In this document: one piece after another, positions 30,699 through 40,700 of the stretch | How the letters are laid out: each line of letters opens with the position of its first letter | Position numbering within the stretch: position 1 is the first letter of the stretch | Assembly: GCF_002367995.1 (NCBI RefSeq) | Contig: NZ_AP018207.1 | Coordinates: forward strand, 6,026,646 to 6,090,645 | Reading direction: 5' to 3' | DNA: 64,000 nucleotides | From: Calothrix brevissima NIES-22 | GTDB lineage: Bacteria; Cyanobacteriota; Cyanobacteriia; Cyanobacteriales; Nostocaceae | The notes under the pieces: generated by a model | Database searches by the model: none | Seen by the model: only the letters and a program-made list of their open reading frames with translations | Told to the model about the DNA's origin: nothing | Translations under genes and position numbers: made by a program

Positions 30699-31028
30699 GC
30701 TGTCACATCCACAATAAATCTTTTACTTTGTTTGACGCTATCAGTTTTTGCGGAGTTTCTGAAGACTTATTCCAGATTATCTGCAAAATTTTCTCTGGAG
30801 AAATCTAGCTTGTTACATTGGCTACGTGAAAATACACAAGCGATTAGATCCCCGACTTCTTCAAGAAGTCGGGGATCTAAAAACTCAGTATAATTCGCCA
30901 ACGAATTGCGATCGCCTCCAACATATCAACCTTGGGAGTAACGTAAATACGCACCCAGAGAGAAGCTACTAAACACGATTTTTTGTTCACTATTAAGAAA
31001 CAGGAGCAAGTGAACAAATCAAATCAAA
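30699..31028. other. Divergent spacer containing 33-bp palindrome
   Basis: 330 bases between divergent genes. The 33-bp palindrome (copy 2) is at 30846-30878. Otherwise no feature except a GGAG just before the small membrane-protein gene at 31029. Confidence 0.45.
30846..30878. repeat. 33-bp perfect palindrome, copy 2
   Basis: Identical in all 33 bases to 24887-24919 (arms AGATCCCCGACTTCTT around a central C). Both copies are intergenic. Confidence 0.9.
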
Positions 31029-31256
31029 ATGGTAGAAACTACGAATTCACAGCCAAATATTTATCTCAAAAGACGTAATCCATTACCTCTTTTAATCACT
31101 GGCTTATGTATTGGTTTAATTGCTGGTGCGCCTTTAGGCTGGTTTAGCCATCAGTTTTATTATCGCTATCGTTCGGCTCAAGTTTTACTTTGTCGCCAAC
31201 AAAACTTTGGACAAACAGAACCCCAGTTACAAGCTGTATGCGGTTCTCTCTATTAA
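31029..31256 (+). CDS. Small single-span membrane protein
   Basis: A 75-residue protein with one hydrophobic segment (about residues 19-38, LPLLITGLCIGLIAGAPLGW) after a basic N-terminus. A short soluble C-terminal tail holds two cysteines (LLCRQQ and AVCGSLY). GGAG lies upstream of the ATG. Function unknown; such short anchors with cysteine tails are common and uncharacterised in cyanobacteria. It ends convergently to the uridylyltransferase gene. Confidence 0.72.
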   Translation: MVETTNSQPNIYLKRRNPLPLLITGLCIGLIAGAPLGWFSHQFYYRYRSAQVLLCRQQNFGQTEPQLQAVCGSLY

Positions 31257-31279
31257 TAGGGAAACGGAAATCGGTTGAG

Positions 31280-32161
31280 TTACCTAAAATCAATTAATGT
31301 CTGGCGATAGGTGTCTGGTAAACCTGTATCAAAATATTGACCTTTGATCGCGTAACCTGTGATGCCTTCTGCCTGACATAATTGATCTAAACATGTTGTT
31401 AACTGAAATTCACCTTTGTAGCGAGAATTTTCTGCAATACTTTCTGCTAAATATTCAAAGATTTTTGGTGTCAATATATATAAACCAAATACGCACAAAA
31501 ATTCATCTTCTGCTATATCTTCTACTCTTAAATGTTGGCGTGCATAATCAATAGTGGGTTTTTCCGCTAGTTGTGTAATTTTTAGAATTGAGTTTACCTC
31601 TTGCCACACTCCAGTAACGCATCCTGCTTTATTAATAATTGCGGCTGGCATAATAGTTAAACTGACTACACTTTGATTTACTTGGGCATAAAGTTCTACC
31701 ATTTGTTGCGCACAAGATTTATCAATATGAGATTTATAAACATGATCGCCCAACATTAACAGAAATGGCTCATTCCCTACCCAATCTTTAGCACAAAATA
31801 CTGCATGTCCATATCCTTCTTGCTCTTCCTGGGTTAATAGTACTACTTTTTTACCTAATTCTTGCAGATATTGGCTGTATTCTTGATTAGAAGGTGAGAG
31901 TTTTTGCCAAAGTTCTGGTGTGGGAGGATTTTTAAATAAATCTGCAAATACTCCTACATCATCAGGTTGAACAACGATACCTACTTCTGTAATTCCTGCA
32001 CTAATTGCTTCTTCAACAATCGCTAAAATTATAGGTTTAGCTCTCCCATTCTCATCAATAATTGGGAAAAGTTCTTTTTTGACAACTTTGGTAGCTGGAA
32101 ATAATCTTGTACCAAAACCAGCAGCCGGAATTACTGCTTTTCTTACTGGGTTTATTTGCAT
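31280..32161 (-). CDS. GalU-type UTP-glucose-1-phosphate uridylyltransferase
   Basis: Makes UDP-glucose from UTP and glucose-1-phosphate, precursor for sucrose and polysaccharides. The 293 residues start KAVIPAAGFGTRLFPATKVVKKEL, the GalU/RfbA nucleotide loop with the catalytic Lys. QEEQEGYGHAVFCAKDW, MLGDHVYKSH and the ITQLAEKP loop follow in family order. Its product would feed the sucrose-phosphate synthase encoded at 52-54 kb, though the two are not in one operon. A nucleotidyltransferase for another sugar is the main alternative. Confidence 0.85.
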   Translation of the reverse strand: MQINPVRKAVIPAAGFGTRLFPATKVVKKELFPIIDENGRAKPIILAIVEEAISAGITEVGIVVQPDDVGVFADLFKNPPTPELWQKLSPSNQEYSQYLQELGKKVVLLTQEEQEGYGHAVFCAKDWVGNEPFLLMLGDHVYKSHIDKSCAQQMVELYAQVNQSVVSLTIMPAAIINKAGCVTGVWQEVNSILKITQLAEKPTIDYARQHLRVEDIAEDEFLCVFGLYILTPKIFEYLAESIAENSRYKGEFQLTTCLDQLCQAEGITGYAIKGQYFDTGLPDTYRQTLIDFR

Positions 32162-32162
32162 A

Positions 32163-32204
32163 TTTTAGTCATTGGTCATTTGTCATTGGTCATTGGTCAT
32201 TTGT
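32163..32204. repeat. STRR array (TCATTGG / TCATTTG)
   Basis: Six consecutive heptads of the TCATTGG/TCATTTG type immediately upstream of the galU-like start codon (the gene reads leftward). Confidence 0.8.
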
Positions 32205-32343
32205 CTCTGTATTTTCTGATTATTTCATAGGGACTGTTTTTTAGTGTCTGCTTTTAGACGGTAAATTTGCGGAAAATTATGTTAATTATATGTATTATTT
32301 AACGTTACATCTAAATTGTTTTGCGTAATTATGCAATTAACTT

Positions 32344-33408
32344 ATGTGGAATAATCAGAAATTTTGGGACTCTAGGATTAAAACAACTATATTTACAAGT
32401 TTACTAGGAGCGATCGCCTGCGGATGCACCAGCTTAACAACTCCCAATGTGCAGCAAGAAAACAATGTAAATATTAATACTCCCACCTCAACAGCAGCAA
32501 AGCAAGTCCAGAATGTTGGTTCTAGGGTGCAAGATTCCGCCAATCCAGTTGCAAAAATCACGCTTCAAGAAGGTATGCTGTATCGCACCGCGCGAGAGTT
32601 AGTGATGCAACAAGGTTGGCAACCTAATTTACAAGGCGAGGCTCCCAATCTCCGAGATAATACTGTCAGAGAGTTATTTGATTTTGGGTATAAAGAGGTG
32701 AAAGACTGTGCGGGAACAGGATTAGGGCCTTGTCGATTTGAGTTTACCAATGAAGCGGGAGAACTGTTGTGGATTTCAGCAATTATGGCTGACAGAACCA
32801 ATACAGAACGAGTGATTTGGCGCTGGGGGATTGACAAGGGAACAAATACTAATCAGCAAGCTGTACCTTCTACCTCTGAAGCGAAACCACCCTTTATTGG
32901 TACTCGCTTGTTTAATTTTCTCAATGGTAATGGTACTGGTCAATCAATTGCGATCGCGCCTGACGGAACCACTATAGTTAAGCTTAACGGTAAATTTGAA
33001 ACTTTAGTGCAATATCAAGGTAAATTTTCTGATCCCATCAAATTACAAGATGGCAGTGGTTTAGGATTACTTTTACAAGATAATAAAATTTATAGCCTAT
33101 CACCTGATGGACAAATAGCAAGAGGCTGTAAAGGTGAAGGTACAATTTGTGAGTCATCTTTAATAGAAGCCTCGTCACCACGAATTGTAGAGGGGTTTTA
33201 TGTCTTGGGAGGAACCGATCAAGGTTTGGAAGTAAAAGGCGAACAATATCGCTATTATGACGAGGGTGGAAATCAAGAATGGAAACCAATTTCTGAGTTA
33301 AATGCTATCAAAGAAGGTTTGGTATTTGATGGTAAAAATTATTGGTGTATTCCTCCCAGACGCGAAGTAGGCGTATGTTCTGCAAATGGCTGGGTTCCTT
33401 CAAGATAA
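32344..33408 (+). CDS. Putative lipoprotein of unknown function
   Basis: A 354-residue protein. The N-terminus has a basic start and hydrophobic segment ending ACGCTSL at about residues 26-32, which reads as a lipoprotein signal with Cys27 or Cys29 as the lipid site. The next 40 residues are Ser/Thr/Gln-rich. Residues 75-165 (TLQEGMLYRTARELVMQQGWQP, NTVRELFDFGYKEVKDCAGTGLGPC, LWISAIM) form a small domain seen in several cyanobacterial proteins. The C-terminal part is beta-rich. No enzyme motif is seen. A terminator follows. Confidence 0.75.
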   Translation: MWNNQKFWDSRIKTTIFTSLLGAIACGCTSLTTPNVQQENNVNINTPTSTAAKQVQNVGSRVQDSANPVAKITLQEGMLYRTARELVMQQGWQPNLQGEAPNLRDNTVRELFDFGYKEVKDCAGTGLGPCRFEFTNEAGELLWISAIMADRTNTERVIWRWGIDKGTNTNQQAVPSTSEAKPPFIGTRLFNFLNGNGTGQSIAIAPDGTTIVKLNGKFETLVQYQGKFSDPIKLQDGSGLGLLLQDNKIYSLSPDGQIARGCKGEGTICESSLIEASSPRIVEGFYVLGGTDQGLEVKGEQYRYYDEGGNQEWKPISELNAIKEGLVFDGKNYWCIPPRREVGVCSANGWVPSR

Positions 33409-33450
33409 TTTGCCAGTCCCTAAGATTAGGGGCAACTGTGTATAAAGCTT

Positions 33451-33495
33451 TCCCCACACACCCGAAAATTTGGGTATGTTTGGGGATGCTTTTTT
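33451..33495 (+). terminator. Rho-independent terminator
   Basis: Imperfect stem TCCCCACACACCC / GGGTATGTTTGGGGA followed by GCTTTTTT. It lies 43 bases after the lipoprotein gene. Confidence 0.85.
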
Positions 33496-33631
33496 GCAGG
33501 TAAATAGTACAATTGTTCTAGTAGCAAACTTTATTTTCCAACTTCCACCAACTTAAGCGATCGCCTGCGAAATAGAAATAGCTAAGGCGATGGATTTGTA
33601 GTGCCAGGGAGTTTTTAGGAGGCTAAGATTT

Positions 33632-34306
33632 ATGATCGCACAAGTACAGAGTGTAGTTCCCACCCCCGTTGACTCTAAAGCGATTACAAAATCAGAATTT
33701 GAGCAATATGTGGAAGAAAAGCCGAACGCCCTCAAAAGTGTTGGTGGAGAAAAATTTCCTTTACTTTCTTTAGGTGATGTTACCAAAACAATTTTACATC
33801 ACGCCTTTTGGCTAGCGGAACAAAAACAAAAGCTTTCATTAAGGCAGTACAAAAAGCTACTGCTTGATAGAGGTTGGCGCGGTGAAGAAAAAAAATATCT
33901 GAAAATTGCGGCGGTATTTGGCGAATTTTCACCCCAAGAATTAGGACAAATTGAACCTTTAACCGTATATCAGCTAGCAAATAACAGTAATAAATATCAG
34001 CCAGTTATCGATGCGCTGTTAGATTTAAGCGCCATTACCCAAGAAGCTGTACGTTCTTTAGTTAAAGAACATCGCAAACCCAAAGCGCCAAAACCAGAAA
34101 AACCAAGTATTTGGCGGCGGACAAAGAATGGTGGCAGATATTGCCAAATTCCGGCGATACATGAAGAAGATGAGCGTACAGGGGTAACTTTGCAAAGTAT
34201 GATTGATACAGAAGGCTTAAGCGCTCAACAAATCGTAGCCGAAGCAGTAGCCTTAAGAAAGGCATATAAGGAAGGAAAACTAGTTGTAGTCAACGAAGAC
34301 AACTAA
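33632..34306 (+). CDS. Protein of unknown function, basic helical
   Basis: A 224-residue soluble protein with GGAGG 9 bases before its ATG. The middle (LRQYKKLLLDRGWRGEEKKYLKIAAVFGEFSPQELGQIEPLTVYQLANNSNKYQPVI) is helical. A Lys/Pro linker (KEHRKPKAPKPEKPS) follows, then IWRRTKNGGRYCQIPAIHEEDERTG and a final helix. The linker and the WRR...GGRYC segment suggest DNA or protein binding, but no family is recognised. It may be an accessory gene. Confidence 0.7.
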   Translation: MIAQVQSVVPTPVDSKAITKSEFEQYVEEKPNALKSVGGEKFPLLSLGDVTKTILHHAFWLAEQKQKLSLRQYKKLLLDRGWRGEEKKYLKIAAVFGEFSPQELGQIEPLTVYQLANNSNKYQPVIDALLDLSAITQEAVRSLVKEHRKPKAPKPEKPSIWRRTKNGGRYCQIPAIHEEDERTGVTLQSMIDTEGLSAQQIVAEAVALRKAYKEGKLVVVNEDN

Positions 34307-34324
34307 GTCATCAAGTAAAAATAA

Positions 34325-34368
34325 GTAGTGCGAGCATCTTGCTCGCGCGGGCAAGATGCCCGCACTAC
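34325..34368. repeat. Palindromic repeat of the GTAGTGCG family, short form
   Basis: Two nested hairpins: CGAGCATCTTGCTCG and CGGGCAAGATGCCCG inside ends GTAGTGCG / CGCACTAC. It is intergenic, 19 bases after the preceding stop. Confidence 0.85.
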
Positions 34369-34534
34369 AAATATTAAATTGTTCAACTTATTTTTACTCG
34401 ACTCCTAATACAAAAATGGATCTAAATGTATAGTGGCTAGATATTGGCTTCAACTTTATGGTAGAAGTACAATCTTTGCTTCATCTCTACTATTAATACC
34501 GTAGAAATCAACCGCAGTCTGACTGCTGTGTATT

Positions 34535-34750
34535 ATGGATTTTAAGTATCGGTGGAAAAATGGCAGAGCGCCCAGTCGAGATGAAGCAGCCAAGAATGAG
34601 CATTTGCTAGATGAGAGTCAGTTTAACAGTAAGGAAGACCATAAGCTAGCTGAGGAAATGGCAAGAAAGCATTTAAACGTACCTCTACACACTGTAGATG
34701 AAGACATTCCTGTATTACCGCACGCAGTTCCCCCTGAAGAAAAGCGGTAG
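34535..34750 (+). CDS. Small charged protein of unknown function
   Basis: A 71-residue highly charged, probably partly disordered protein (KNGRAPSRDEAAKNEHLLDESQ...LAEEMARKHLNVPLHTVDEDIPVLP). ATG at 34535 without a strong ribosome-binding site. Nothing in the sequence assigns a function. Its stop lies two bases before a TACCAATT-family element. Confidence 0.55.
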   Translation: MDFKYRWKNGRAPSRDEAAKNEHLLDESQFNSKEDHKLAEEMARKHLNVPLHTVDEDIPVLPHAVPPEEKR

Positions 34751-34752
34751 TA

Positions 34753-34847
34753 CTACCCTTTTGAAACAAGAATGCGATTGTAGGGGCATGGTAATTCCAT
34801 GCCTCTATAATATATTGATGTATCGCCAACATTCTTTGAATTGGTAT
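34753..34847 (+). mobile_element. TACCAATT-family MITE-like element, copy A
   Basis: About 95 bp: AAGAATGCGA near the left end, a GGGGCATGG / CCATGCC hairpin in the middle, then TATTGATGTATCGC and AATTGGTA at the right end. Homologous to copies at 35328, 50755 and 62448. The left end is degenerate (TACCCTTTT). Confidence 0.8.
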
Positions 34848-34977
34848 GAAATGCGATCGCCTGGAAATAGCAATTACCAATAACTTGTATTTATGCTTTT
34901 GAAAAACAAGAGTATTTGCTCTTATATTGCGGAATGCATAGATTATAGGTAGCAGCTATATATAAATTCAAGGGTAT

Positions 34978-35220
34978 ATGAGTATGTTCGATCGCTTAAG
35001 AGAAATTCATTATCAACAAGGTTGTCGCGATCGCGATGCTGGGTTATTGCCACAAATGCAGGGTTCAGTTTATTTGGAAGCTTACCTCAAAGGCAGACCA
35101 GAAGGTTTAGATGGTATTATCCAATACTTTCCTTCTGTTGAGGCTTATATGAAATGGAAATTCAAAGATTTAGCTCAATCAAAAATTCATCCCACATCCG
35201 ATCCAAAGGGAAGTGTGTGA
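34978..35220 (+). CDS. Small conserved-looking protein of unknown function
   Basis: An 80-residue soluble protein (MSMFDRLREIHYQQGCRDRDAGLLPQM...YLKGRPEGLDGIIQYFPSVEAYMKWKFKDL). Aromatic and Gly/Asp-rich spacing looks like a folded small domain. The segment YQQGCRDRDAG...PEGLDG hints at a short repeat. ATG at 34978 has weak upstream AAGGG. Function not recognised. Confidence 0.6.
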   Translation: MSMFDRLREIHYQQGCRDRDAGLLPQMQGSVYLEAYLKGRPEGLDGIIQYFPSVEAYMKWKFKDLAQSKIHPTSDPKGSV

Positions 35221-35700
35221 TAGATACTTTGCGCAAGTCGGGAAACCCGCCCAAATAAGTGTCCTCATGAATTTTTAGGCTAAGGACGGATTGATTTATA
35301 ACCAAATAAATAATTTGTGTTAATTCTACCAATTTAAATAGAGTTTGTGACACATTAATATATTCTAGAGGGCATGGCAGTGCCATGCCCCTACTATTTG
35401 TGGCATTCTTTTTGCAAAAAAGTATCATAAATCATCCTACAGATAGTTTTTTTGTCTGATTTCTCAGGCAATATTTACTAATAATGGTCTTTTGGAGTGC
35501 AAGCAATTTTTCAAGTAAAAAATAGCAATAACATCTCAGAATCAATTGAATTTGCGAAGATAGCAAATGAACTCATATTACAAAGTCTAGTTATTACTTA
35601 GGAGAATGCGATGTCTGCTATAGCTCTTAATAGCTAAAATCTCCCATATCCCGACCCTTTATATCCGATTGTTGTGCATAATTTTTCAGGAGTATCGATC
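35221..35700. other. Spacer of 480 bp with MITE copy and a mini-ORF
   Basis: Holds TACCAATT-family copy B (35328-35426). It also holds an 8-codon frame at 35611-35637 (MSAIALNS) with AGGAG 6 bases upstream, 63 bases before the next gene. No other supported gene. Confidence 0.5.
35328..35426 (-). mobile_element. TACCAATT-family MITE-like element, copy B
   Basis: About 99 bp in reverse orientation: ACCAATTTAAAT end, GTGACACATTAATATATTCTAGA, the GGGCATGGC / GCCATGCCC hairpin, then a GCATTCTTTTTGC end. It aligns along its length with copies C and D in reverse. Confidence 0.82.
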
Positions 35701-35946
35701 GTGAATTTGTATTTCCAAGACATACTAGCATCAGATTTATCGCCAAAAGCAGTGCAAGAAACTCCAGCACCAGGTAAAGATCCGCTTATTGCTCGTGGTT
35801 TACAAAGAGAGCAGTATGTTGCTATTGGCGTATTGGCAATTATTCTTGTTGCTGCTGTGGGCTTTTTTAGTCGGAGAGTTGAATATGCAATTATGTTTGC
35901 TTTTGCTCTCAGTATTGTTTTTATTGCGTTCATTTTACTTGTATAA
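35701..35946 (+). CDS. Small protein with two C-terminal membrane helices
   Basis: An 81-residue protein from a GTG start at 35701 (VNLYFQDILASDLSPKAVQ). AGGAGT lies 7-8 bases upstream, which decides this start over the in-frame GTG at 35674. The N-terminal 40 residues are polar. Two adjacent hydrophobic segments follow (AIGVLAIILVAAVGFF and YAIMFAFALSIVFIAFILLV) with RRVE between them, giving a hairpin membrane anchor. Function unknown. Confidence 0.68.
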   Translation: MNLYFQDILASDLSPKAVQETPAPGKDPLIARGLQREQYVAIGVLAIILVAAVGFFSRRVEYAIMFAFALSIVFIAFILLV

Positions 35947-36219
35947 ATAAGACAGAGGGCAGGGGCAGAAATTAATATAGTTTATTCATGGATTAATGAT
36001 TATCAAAAAAATCAATAATACAGGCAAGACTTTCTTTAGCTAATAATTACCTAGATTCAATTGACGCTTTTTTGAAAATATTTTATCCTGAAACCTTAAT
36101 TAGCTTTTATCAAAATAAATAGGCAACTCACATCATTTTCAACAAGTCAATAATTATATATTTAAAACTTCTGCCCTCTGCCTTTATATCATCCAAAATC
36201 ACAAGACAGGAGATATATA

Positions 36220-37605
36220 ATGAATAGCAAAGTTTATCAAACTGTAATTGTTGGCGCTGGCTTTACCGGACTCTTTACAGCATTACACTTAGCTCACGAA
36301 CACTATCCGCGCTCTGTAATTTTGATTGATAAAAATGAGCGATTTTGTTTTAAACCTTTACTGTATGAATATTTTGATGGTGAGATGGATACTGTACAAG
36401 TAGTACCGCGATTTTCGGAATTACTTCGAGGTAGTGGTGTAATTTTTGTGCAAGATTCTGTGCAGTCAATAGACTTGCATCAACGAGAAGTTAAATTAGC
36501 TTCGGGAGATGCTTACAACTACAGTAACTTAGTATTAGCTTTAGGAAGTGTAACTGGCTATCATCACATTGAAGGTGCTAGGGAAAATGCTTTCCCTTTT
36601 TGGACGCAAGCAGATGCGATCGCACTTGACAAACATTTACGCCACTGTTTACAAACAGCTTTGCAAACTACAAATCCCCAACAGCGTCGCCAATTACTGA
36701 CTGTGGTTGTGGTTGGTGGTGGTGCTTCTGGTATCGAAATGGCAGCTACTTTAGGCGATTTTCTGCCCCATTGGTATGATGCTTTAGGGGGCGATAAAAG
36801 TGAGATTCGCGTAGTATTGCTCAATCACGGTACAGAAATTCTCGATGGCGATATCAACGATCCATTACGTTCAATTGCTGAACAGGAATTAAACAAACGC
36901 ATTGTCTCGGTAGAAATCATTAAAGAGGCTGAAGCTACGGCGGTTCATCAGAATGCAGTTGAATACAAATGTCGCGATCGCGTAGAAACATTACCAACTT
37001 CCACAACAATTTGGACAGCTGGAACTGCTACCCATCCATTAATTCAAGATTTACCCATTTCTCGCGAACACCGAGATAAACGCGATCGCCTCCTCGTCAC
37101 CCCAACTATGCAACTACTCGACTTTCCAGAAGTGTTTGCTGGCGGTGATTGTGCAGCTGTGCAAGATAGTTCCTTACCACCGACAGCGCAAGTAGCTTAT
37201 CAACAAGGCGCGAATATTGCCAGAAATTTAAAAGCGATCGCCTTTGGAGAAGACCCCGAACCAGCTAAGATTAATATTCGCGGCACTCTTTTAAAGTTAG
37301 GGTTAAATGATGCTGCGGCTAATTTATTTAATGCTTTTGAAGTTGCAGGCGAACCTGCACATTTAATTCGTCAAGGTACTTATTTAACTCTCTTACCAAC
37401 ACCAATTCATGACTTTAAAGCTACAACTGAATGGGTAAATGAAGAGATTTTTCACCATCACCTTGGTACTCAAGATGTGAGTAAAAAAGTGGTGCAAGCA
37501 GTGGAATTAGTTGGTGCAGGAATTGTGGGTACTTTAGTAGCCAGAAAATTATTAAAAATGTTGGGTGATGAAGATAAAACAGACAAGGTAAGTAGGGACA
37601 AATAA
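36220..37605 (+). CDS. Type II NADH dehydrogenase (NDH-2)
   Basis: Non-proton-pumping NAD(P)H:quinone oxidoreductase, a flavoprotein peripheral to the membrane. It has 461 residues with two Rossmann motifs: VIVGAGFTGLFTALHLA (FAD, residues 9-25) and VVVVGGGASGIEMAATL (NADH, about 164-180). VFAGGDCAAVQDSSLPPTAQVAYQQG (about 305-330) is the FAD/quinone-site segment of the family. Cyanobacteria carry several (NdbA/B/C); which this is cannot be told. An AGGAGAT ribosome-binding site lies 9 bases before the ATG. The giant gene starts 122 bases downstream. Confidence 0.9.
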   Translation: MNSKVYQTVIVGAGFTGLFTALHLAHEHYPRSVILIDKNERFCFKPLLYEYFDGEMDTVQVVPRFSELLRGSGVIFVQDSVQSIDLHQREVKLASGDAYNYSNLVLALGSVTGYHHIEGARENAFPFWTQADAIALDKHLRHCLQTALQTTNPQQRRQLLTVVVVGGGASGIEMAATLGDFLPHWYDALGGDKSEIRVVLLNHGTEILDGDINDPLRSIAEQELNKRIVSVEIIKEAEATAVHQNAVEYKCRDRVETLPTSTTIWTAGTATHPLIQDLPISREHRDKRDRLLVTPTMQLLDFPEVFAGGDCAAVQDSSLPPTAQVAYQQGANIARNLKAIAFGEDPEPAKINIRGTLLKLGLNDAAANLFNAFEVAGEPAHLIRQGTYLTLLPTPIHDFKATTEWVNEEIFHHHLGTQDVSKKVVQAVELVGAGIVGTLVARKLLKMLGDEDKTDKVSRDK

Positions 37606-37727
37606 ACTCAACCATTAAAACAATTAGACTTTGGGCTAATTGCTTGATAAATGCGATCGCTGTATCCTGAGATATTTGAACTGGTGCAATATTGACCACT
37701 TGATTGCTGGGGCTTCAGGAGCAGACT

Positions 37728-40700
37728 ATGAGAGAACAGGTAAGCCGGCATAAAAAAACAACTACAGGTTTCTCTATCCCCACTCTGAAAAACCCGGTAC
37801 GCGGCTTTGGTTTAGACTCGTCTCAAACCTCGCCCCCAGCAGTTTCTTTATTACCACTCCTCAATCAGCCACCGGGACACGACATTAGTCGCATATCATT
37901 GTTACGTCCGCAAGAACCAGTTGAGGAATCACAATCGCCAGAGTCAACGCCACTCCAACCAAAATCTCTCCACGTTACCCCTAAAGCTAACAAACTCCCG
38001 ACAATCCAACGAAGGGAAAATTCCCCCAACCCAACTGAGGAAAATCAGCCAAAAAACTCGGAAGTGGGAGAACCCAAACCAGAAACGGAAAATAAAGAAC
38101 AGCAAAATCAACCGCCCACAGATAAACAACAAACTACCGCTACCCCACCACCCAATAGCGGCGATGGTGGCGCAAATCCACCGCCAAGCAAAAAGGTAGA
38201 TACCTCAGTTGAAGTTGCGGGAAGTCCCTTAGCAGGGCAAAAACAGCCGGAATTAAAAGATAACAAAGCTAATCCCATAAAAGGCGATACTGAAGGCTTA
38301 CCAGGGCAAGATGTCACCGATGCAGCCCCAAAAGTAGCCAAAGTCGGCGATGGTGAAAAAGCGCCAGTTTCCCCAGAAAACGATCCCGCATTTCAAGCGG
38401 TAGTCAGTAATACCAAACAAACCGCAGGTAAACAGAAACAACACCCCACCGCCGCCAGTAAAGCCCAAGCAGCCCAAGGGGCGGCGGTTGCTCCGAGTAA
38501 TGAAGTAGACAGCAAAGCCCAAGCCAATCACGTAGGGGAAATGGGACAAGCCCCCACACCCGCCTTTGACGCCGCCGCTTTCAAAGCTAAATTGATGCAG
38601 CGAATTGCGGATATGGCTCCGAAAAATTTAGAAGAAGCCGACGATTTTAAAGATAACAACAAACTTGACTCGGTTAAAGGCGATTTGAGCGGCAAAGTCA
38701 AAGAAGAACAGAAAAAATCTCAAGGCCCCTTAGAAGAGAAAAGCAAACAAAAACCCGATACCAGTGGGATTGAAGCCAAGCAAGTTACCCCCCTACCGCC
38801 AACGGAACCCGGCGCACCGCCAACTGGGGTAGGTGCAGATAAAGCCGCGCCTAAATCTAAAGGACAGGGTGAAGTAGAAGCGCCAATCCAAGCCGAAAGT
38901 AAAAAACTTGACCAGCAAATGCAAGAGGCGGATATTACCGAGGAGCAGTTAGTAAAATCTAACGAGCCAGAGTTTCAAAGTGCACTCACCGCCAAGAAAG
39001 ACGCGCAAACCAACGCCCAGCAAGCACCGCCTAAATATCGCCAGCAAGAGCAAACTATTCTCGCCACAGCCCAAGCTACCGCCACAGCGACAGCTCAACA
39101 AAATTTACAATCTATGCATGGTATCCGTAGCCAAAACCTGGGACAGGTAGGACAAAAGCAGGTAGGGGCTAAGGGTAAAGATGAGCAAGCCAGGGCGAAA
39201 ATTGCCGGTGATATTAATAAGATTTTTGATAAAACCAAAGCCAAAGTTGAGAAAACCCTGGGCGATTTAGACGGACAAGTAATCCAAGCCTTTGATGCAG
39301 GCGCGGCTGAAGCCAAGAAAGCCTTTGAGGATTACGTCGGTCAGAAGATGGACAAATATAAGAGCGATCGCTACAGTGGTATTTGGGGTAAAGGCAAATG
39401 GCTCAAAGATAAAATCATGGGTATGCCCAAGGCGGTAAATACTTTCTATGAAGAAGGGCGTGATTTGTATCTGCAAAAAATGGATGGGGTAATTAACAAA
39501 GTCATAGCCATTATCAGCCAAGCTATTACCCAAGCCAAAGCCGAAATTACCAATGGGAAGCAAGAAATTCAAAATTATGTTAACCAACTCCCCCAAGATT
39601 TAAAATCAGTTGGGCAAGAAGCCGCTACAGATATTGAGAGTAAATTTGACGAATTACAAGAGAGTATTAATAGCAAACAAGATGAGTTAATTAATACTCT
39701 AGCTCAGAAGTATAAAGAAAATTTAGATGCTGTTGATGCGCGCATTGAAGAATTAAAAGCCGCAAATAGCGGACTGATTGAAAAAGCTTTTAATGCAGTG
39801 GTGGGAGTCATTAAAACCATCATTGAACTAGCACAAATGCTCATGGGAGTTCTCGCACGAGTAGCTGGTGTAGTTGGGGAAATTCTTAAAGATCCCATTG
39901 GTTTCTTAGGTAATTTAATCCAGGCGGTAAAACAAGGCTTCCTCAACTTTGTAAATAATATTGGCAAGCACCTGCAGCAAGGATTAATTGCCTGGTTAAC
40001 TGGCACAATAGCTGAAACGGGAATTGAAATGCCCGAAAATTTTGACCTTAAAGGTATATTTAGCCTAGCTATGCAGCTTGTAGGCTTTACCTATCAAGCA
40101 ATTCGCGGCCAAGCCGTGCAACGATTGGGTGAAGACAAAGTTAGCTGGATGGAACAAAGTGTAGAAGTATTTCAAATTTTAGCTAGTGAAGGGATAGGGG
40201 GAATTTGGCAGTTTGTCCAAGATAGAATTGGCGACCTTAACACCTTAATTATTGAACCAATCAAGACTTTTATTACAGAGAAAGTCATTACCGCCGGCGT
40301 TGAGTGGGTTCTCAGCTTATTAACCCCAGCTTCCGCGTTTATTAAAGCTGCGAAGGCGATTTATGAGATTGTCAAATTCTTCATGGAACGCGCCCAGCAA
40401 ATTGGCGACCTGATTAATGCCATACTAGATTCAGTAAGTGCGATCGCAGGTGGAGCAATTGACCAAGCAATCCAAGCGGTAGAAAATGCTTTAGCGAAAT
40501 CCTTACCAGTAGTTATTAGTTTCTTAGCTAGTTTATTAGGCTTGGGCGGAATAGCCGGTAAGATTCAAGCCATCTTTGCCAAACTGCGCCAACCAATGGA
40601 AAAAGCCGTTGATTGGGTAATTGATAAAGGTGCAAAAGCCTTCAAGAAAGTTGCGAACAAAGTTAAAAATAGCAAATTTGGCAAGAAAGCCGGCGCAATC

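Noticed and set aside
37704-37727. Longer start of the giant protein at a TTG
   Set aside because: The ATG at 37728 has AGGAG at the right spacing; the upstream codons cover that ribosome-binding site.
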